The position numbers were made by a program, and so were the translations under genes. The notes beneath the pieces are model-generated. The model was not told the origin of the DNA and ran no database searches. It was given only the letters and a program-made list of their open reading frames with translations. Positions 62,757-64,000 of a stretch of DNA of 64,000 nt are shown here, piece by piece; positions within the stretch are counted from its first letter, which is position 1; each line of letters opens with the position of its first letter. Origin of the DNA: Bisporella sp. PMI_857 (taxonomy: Eukaryota > Ascomycota > Leotiomycetes > Helotiales > Helotiaceae); NCBI GenBank assembly GCA_021307315.1, contig JAJSPD010000005.1:372001-436000 (forward strand), given 5' to 3'.

Positions 62757-63495
62757 CTATTGCTCCTTCTCTGCCTCGGCCTTGCGGGCCTTTGCTCCAC
62801 GCAACTTCACCTCTGGAGATTCCTTGACAGGTCGCTGCGACTTGCGGATGGCGCTGGCGCGAGCGACGGCATCAGCGCGCAGGTCTCCTCGGTATCCTCC
62901 CTTAGCTACGGTGCTAGCAATGGACTTGTAGGTCCTGGAATTGTGTCAATGCGTGCTTCCCTTGATATGAACCTAGGCTTGTGGAGAGACTCACTTTCTG
63001 GTAGTCTTGTTTCCGCCGAAGGTGGCCTGGTTTGATGCAACTGGCTTTTGGGCGGCTGATCCCTTCTTGGTGATCAGAGTAACACCACCCTTCTCACCTG
63101 CAGCTGGGATGACTCCAACAGCCTGCCTATCATTAGCCTCCATTATCTTCAAATTTTCTAACCGTCCATCTTCCAATCTATTATCGTACCTTGTCGTTGA
63201 CGAAACCAGCATGCTATACCACAATTAGCCGTCGTATTCCTAATTCAGCTTCTGAGGACACGAACCTTGCGCGAGTGGATGTTTTTGAGGTTAAGAGGAT
63301 CTCTAGAGAATCTCAGACCACCCTGAGTATTGCGCTTGACCAAGTAGGAGTTGTTGTTTCCTTCCAAAAGTTAACATCTACACACTTCCCATTCTTCGTT
63401 CAATCTCCCTCTTCCATCTCCCATCAATCGGATGAAAACATACTGGAGATCTCCCAGATCAAGTCGGCACTGACGAGTGGGCTTGCGTGAGACAT
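62757..63495 (-). CDS. RPL28: 60S ribosomal protein eL28
   Basis: Exons 63444..63495, 63266..63360, 63190..63213, 62995..63122 and 62757..62934 give 158 residues, all in frame. Sequence runs MSHASPLVSADLIWEISR, NNSYLVKRNTQGGLRFSRDP, LNLKNIHSRKHAGFVNDKAV, GEKGGVTLITKKGSAAQKP. The basic tail includes AIRKSQRPVKESPEVKLRGAK. This is the Ribosomal_L28e domain over the expected length. eL28 belongs to the large subunit in most eukaryotes but is missing in Saccharomyces. Exon 3 is a 24-nt microexon encoding HAGFVNDK. The name follows the eL28 family, which is unrelated to yeast Rpl28 (uL15). Confidence 0.95.
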
Positions 63496-63877
63496 TTTGG
63501 CGTCGATATCTTGTCGTTAACAAAGTCGTCTTGTAATCTCAAAATCGTGATATATTTTGCAGGGTCAACTCCAAAATGCCTGTGTGTATCGACCAGCCAA
63601 TAAGCGACAGCCATGCTCGCTTATGTGCCTAGTGCCTCCTTAAGCCGGATCTCTTGCCGCCTTAGCATGAGACGTCAGCCGCAAGATCCATTGAATCCAT
63701 CACGACGAATCCGGCTTGGACGGAGCAAAGCCACGAAATACTCGTATGGAACGAGAGATGAGTGTCTGTGTCCTCTCTCCTGACTTCACTTCTGCACAAA
63801 CACCAACTGTTTATTAAACCCAGCATACACCCATACATTCCTTTGAACACGCAAGCCCAAAGCCAAGGTCACAAAAG
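63496..63877. promoter_or_regulatory. Divergent promoter region, RPL28 / right-edge gene
   Basis: 382 bp between the two opposing start codons. No specific ribosomal-protein promoter motif could be assigned. Confidence 0.45.
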
Positions 63878-64000
63878 ATGGCCTATATCTTCTATTCCAT
63901 CCTCTTCGTTTTACTTGCTCTCTCTACAGGTTAGTGAAACCCGATTCCTCTCATGACCATCAAACTCATCGCTGACTCTGCCCGTAGCGCTCTTCCTCAC
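63878..64000 (+). CDS. 5' end of a small membrane or secreted protein (cut by window edge)
   Basis: Exon 63878..63929, then a 58-nt intron (63930..63987, donor GTTAGT, acceptor CGTAG) and the beginning of exon 2 to the window end. The reading is MAYIFYSILFVLLALSTALF, a hydrophobic start that could be a signal peptide or a first membrane helix. Without splicing a stop follows immediately, which supports the intron. Too little is present to name the protein. Confidence 0.55.

Noticed and set aside
1..64000. CRISPR arrays, rRNA, tRNA genes and intact transposons
   Set aside because: No evenly spaced identical repeats, no convincing T-loop GGTTCGA-type cloverleaf, and no transposase, reverse transcriptase or integrase motifs were seen; a covariance-model scan would be decisive for tRNA.

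Overview
This 64 kb window is nuclear DNA of a filamentous ascomycete. Nearly all genes are interrupted by short introns of about 43-127 nt, most with GTNNGT donors, CTAAY-like branch points and YAG acceptors. The gene set is fungal: a Ybt1-like ABCC transporter, Gpi7, Rmp1, Caf16 and a Pli1/Siz-type SUMO ligase. It also has ribosomal eL28, which budding yeast lacks. The AT-rich composition, long gaps and gene content suggest Leotiomycetes (Helotiales), but that placement is an inference. Exon structures were worked out by hand; nearly all close exactly in frame.

Layout. 1-13 kb is sparse: a large C2H2-finger protein, a DUF952 protein, a small zinc-ribbon/XPA_C-like protein, a GNAT acetyltransferase and a four-exon cupin-like protein. 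14-20 kb holds an alpha-glucoside-type MFS transporter and an Sds3-like histone deacetylase subunit. At 21.8-25.3 kb the tRNA isopentenyltransferase MOD5 and the translocon channel SEC61 diverge from one promoter region. At 27.1-32.3 kb lies a full ABCC transporter of about 1,694 residues. 32.3-39.4 kb is nearly gene-free, with one weak ORF and a possible gene relic. At 39.4-41.1 kb there is a four-finger C2H2 transcription factor. 43.2-63.9 kb is dense housekeeping sequence: URM1, ELP2, CAF16, SER1, RMP1, GPI7/LAS21, an LLP-like ribosome-biogenesis protein, a PIAS-type SUMO E3, TRS33, malate dehydrogenase, RPL28, and the 5' end of a small membrane or secreted protein at the right edge.

How the genes relate. 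Three genes act on the tRNA anticodon loop: MOD5 (i6A37), URM1 (2-thiolation of U34) and ELP2 (Elongator, mcm5/ncm5U34). URM1 and ELP2 are head to head with 301 bp between their start codons, and their products act on the same base. The other genes look like ordinary neighbours. There is no operon, CRISPR array, convincing tRNA or rRNA gene, biosynthetic cluster or intact transposon. The most distinctive observations are two apparent GC-AG introns in the SUMO ligase, a two-start MOD5, a cluster of genes with 10-19 nt first coding exons, and two small unexplained repeat arrays in intergenic DNA.
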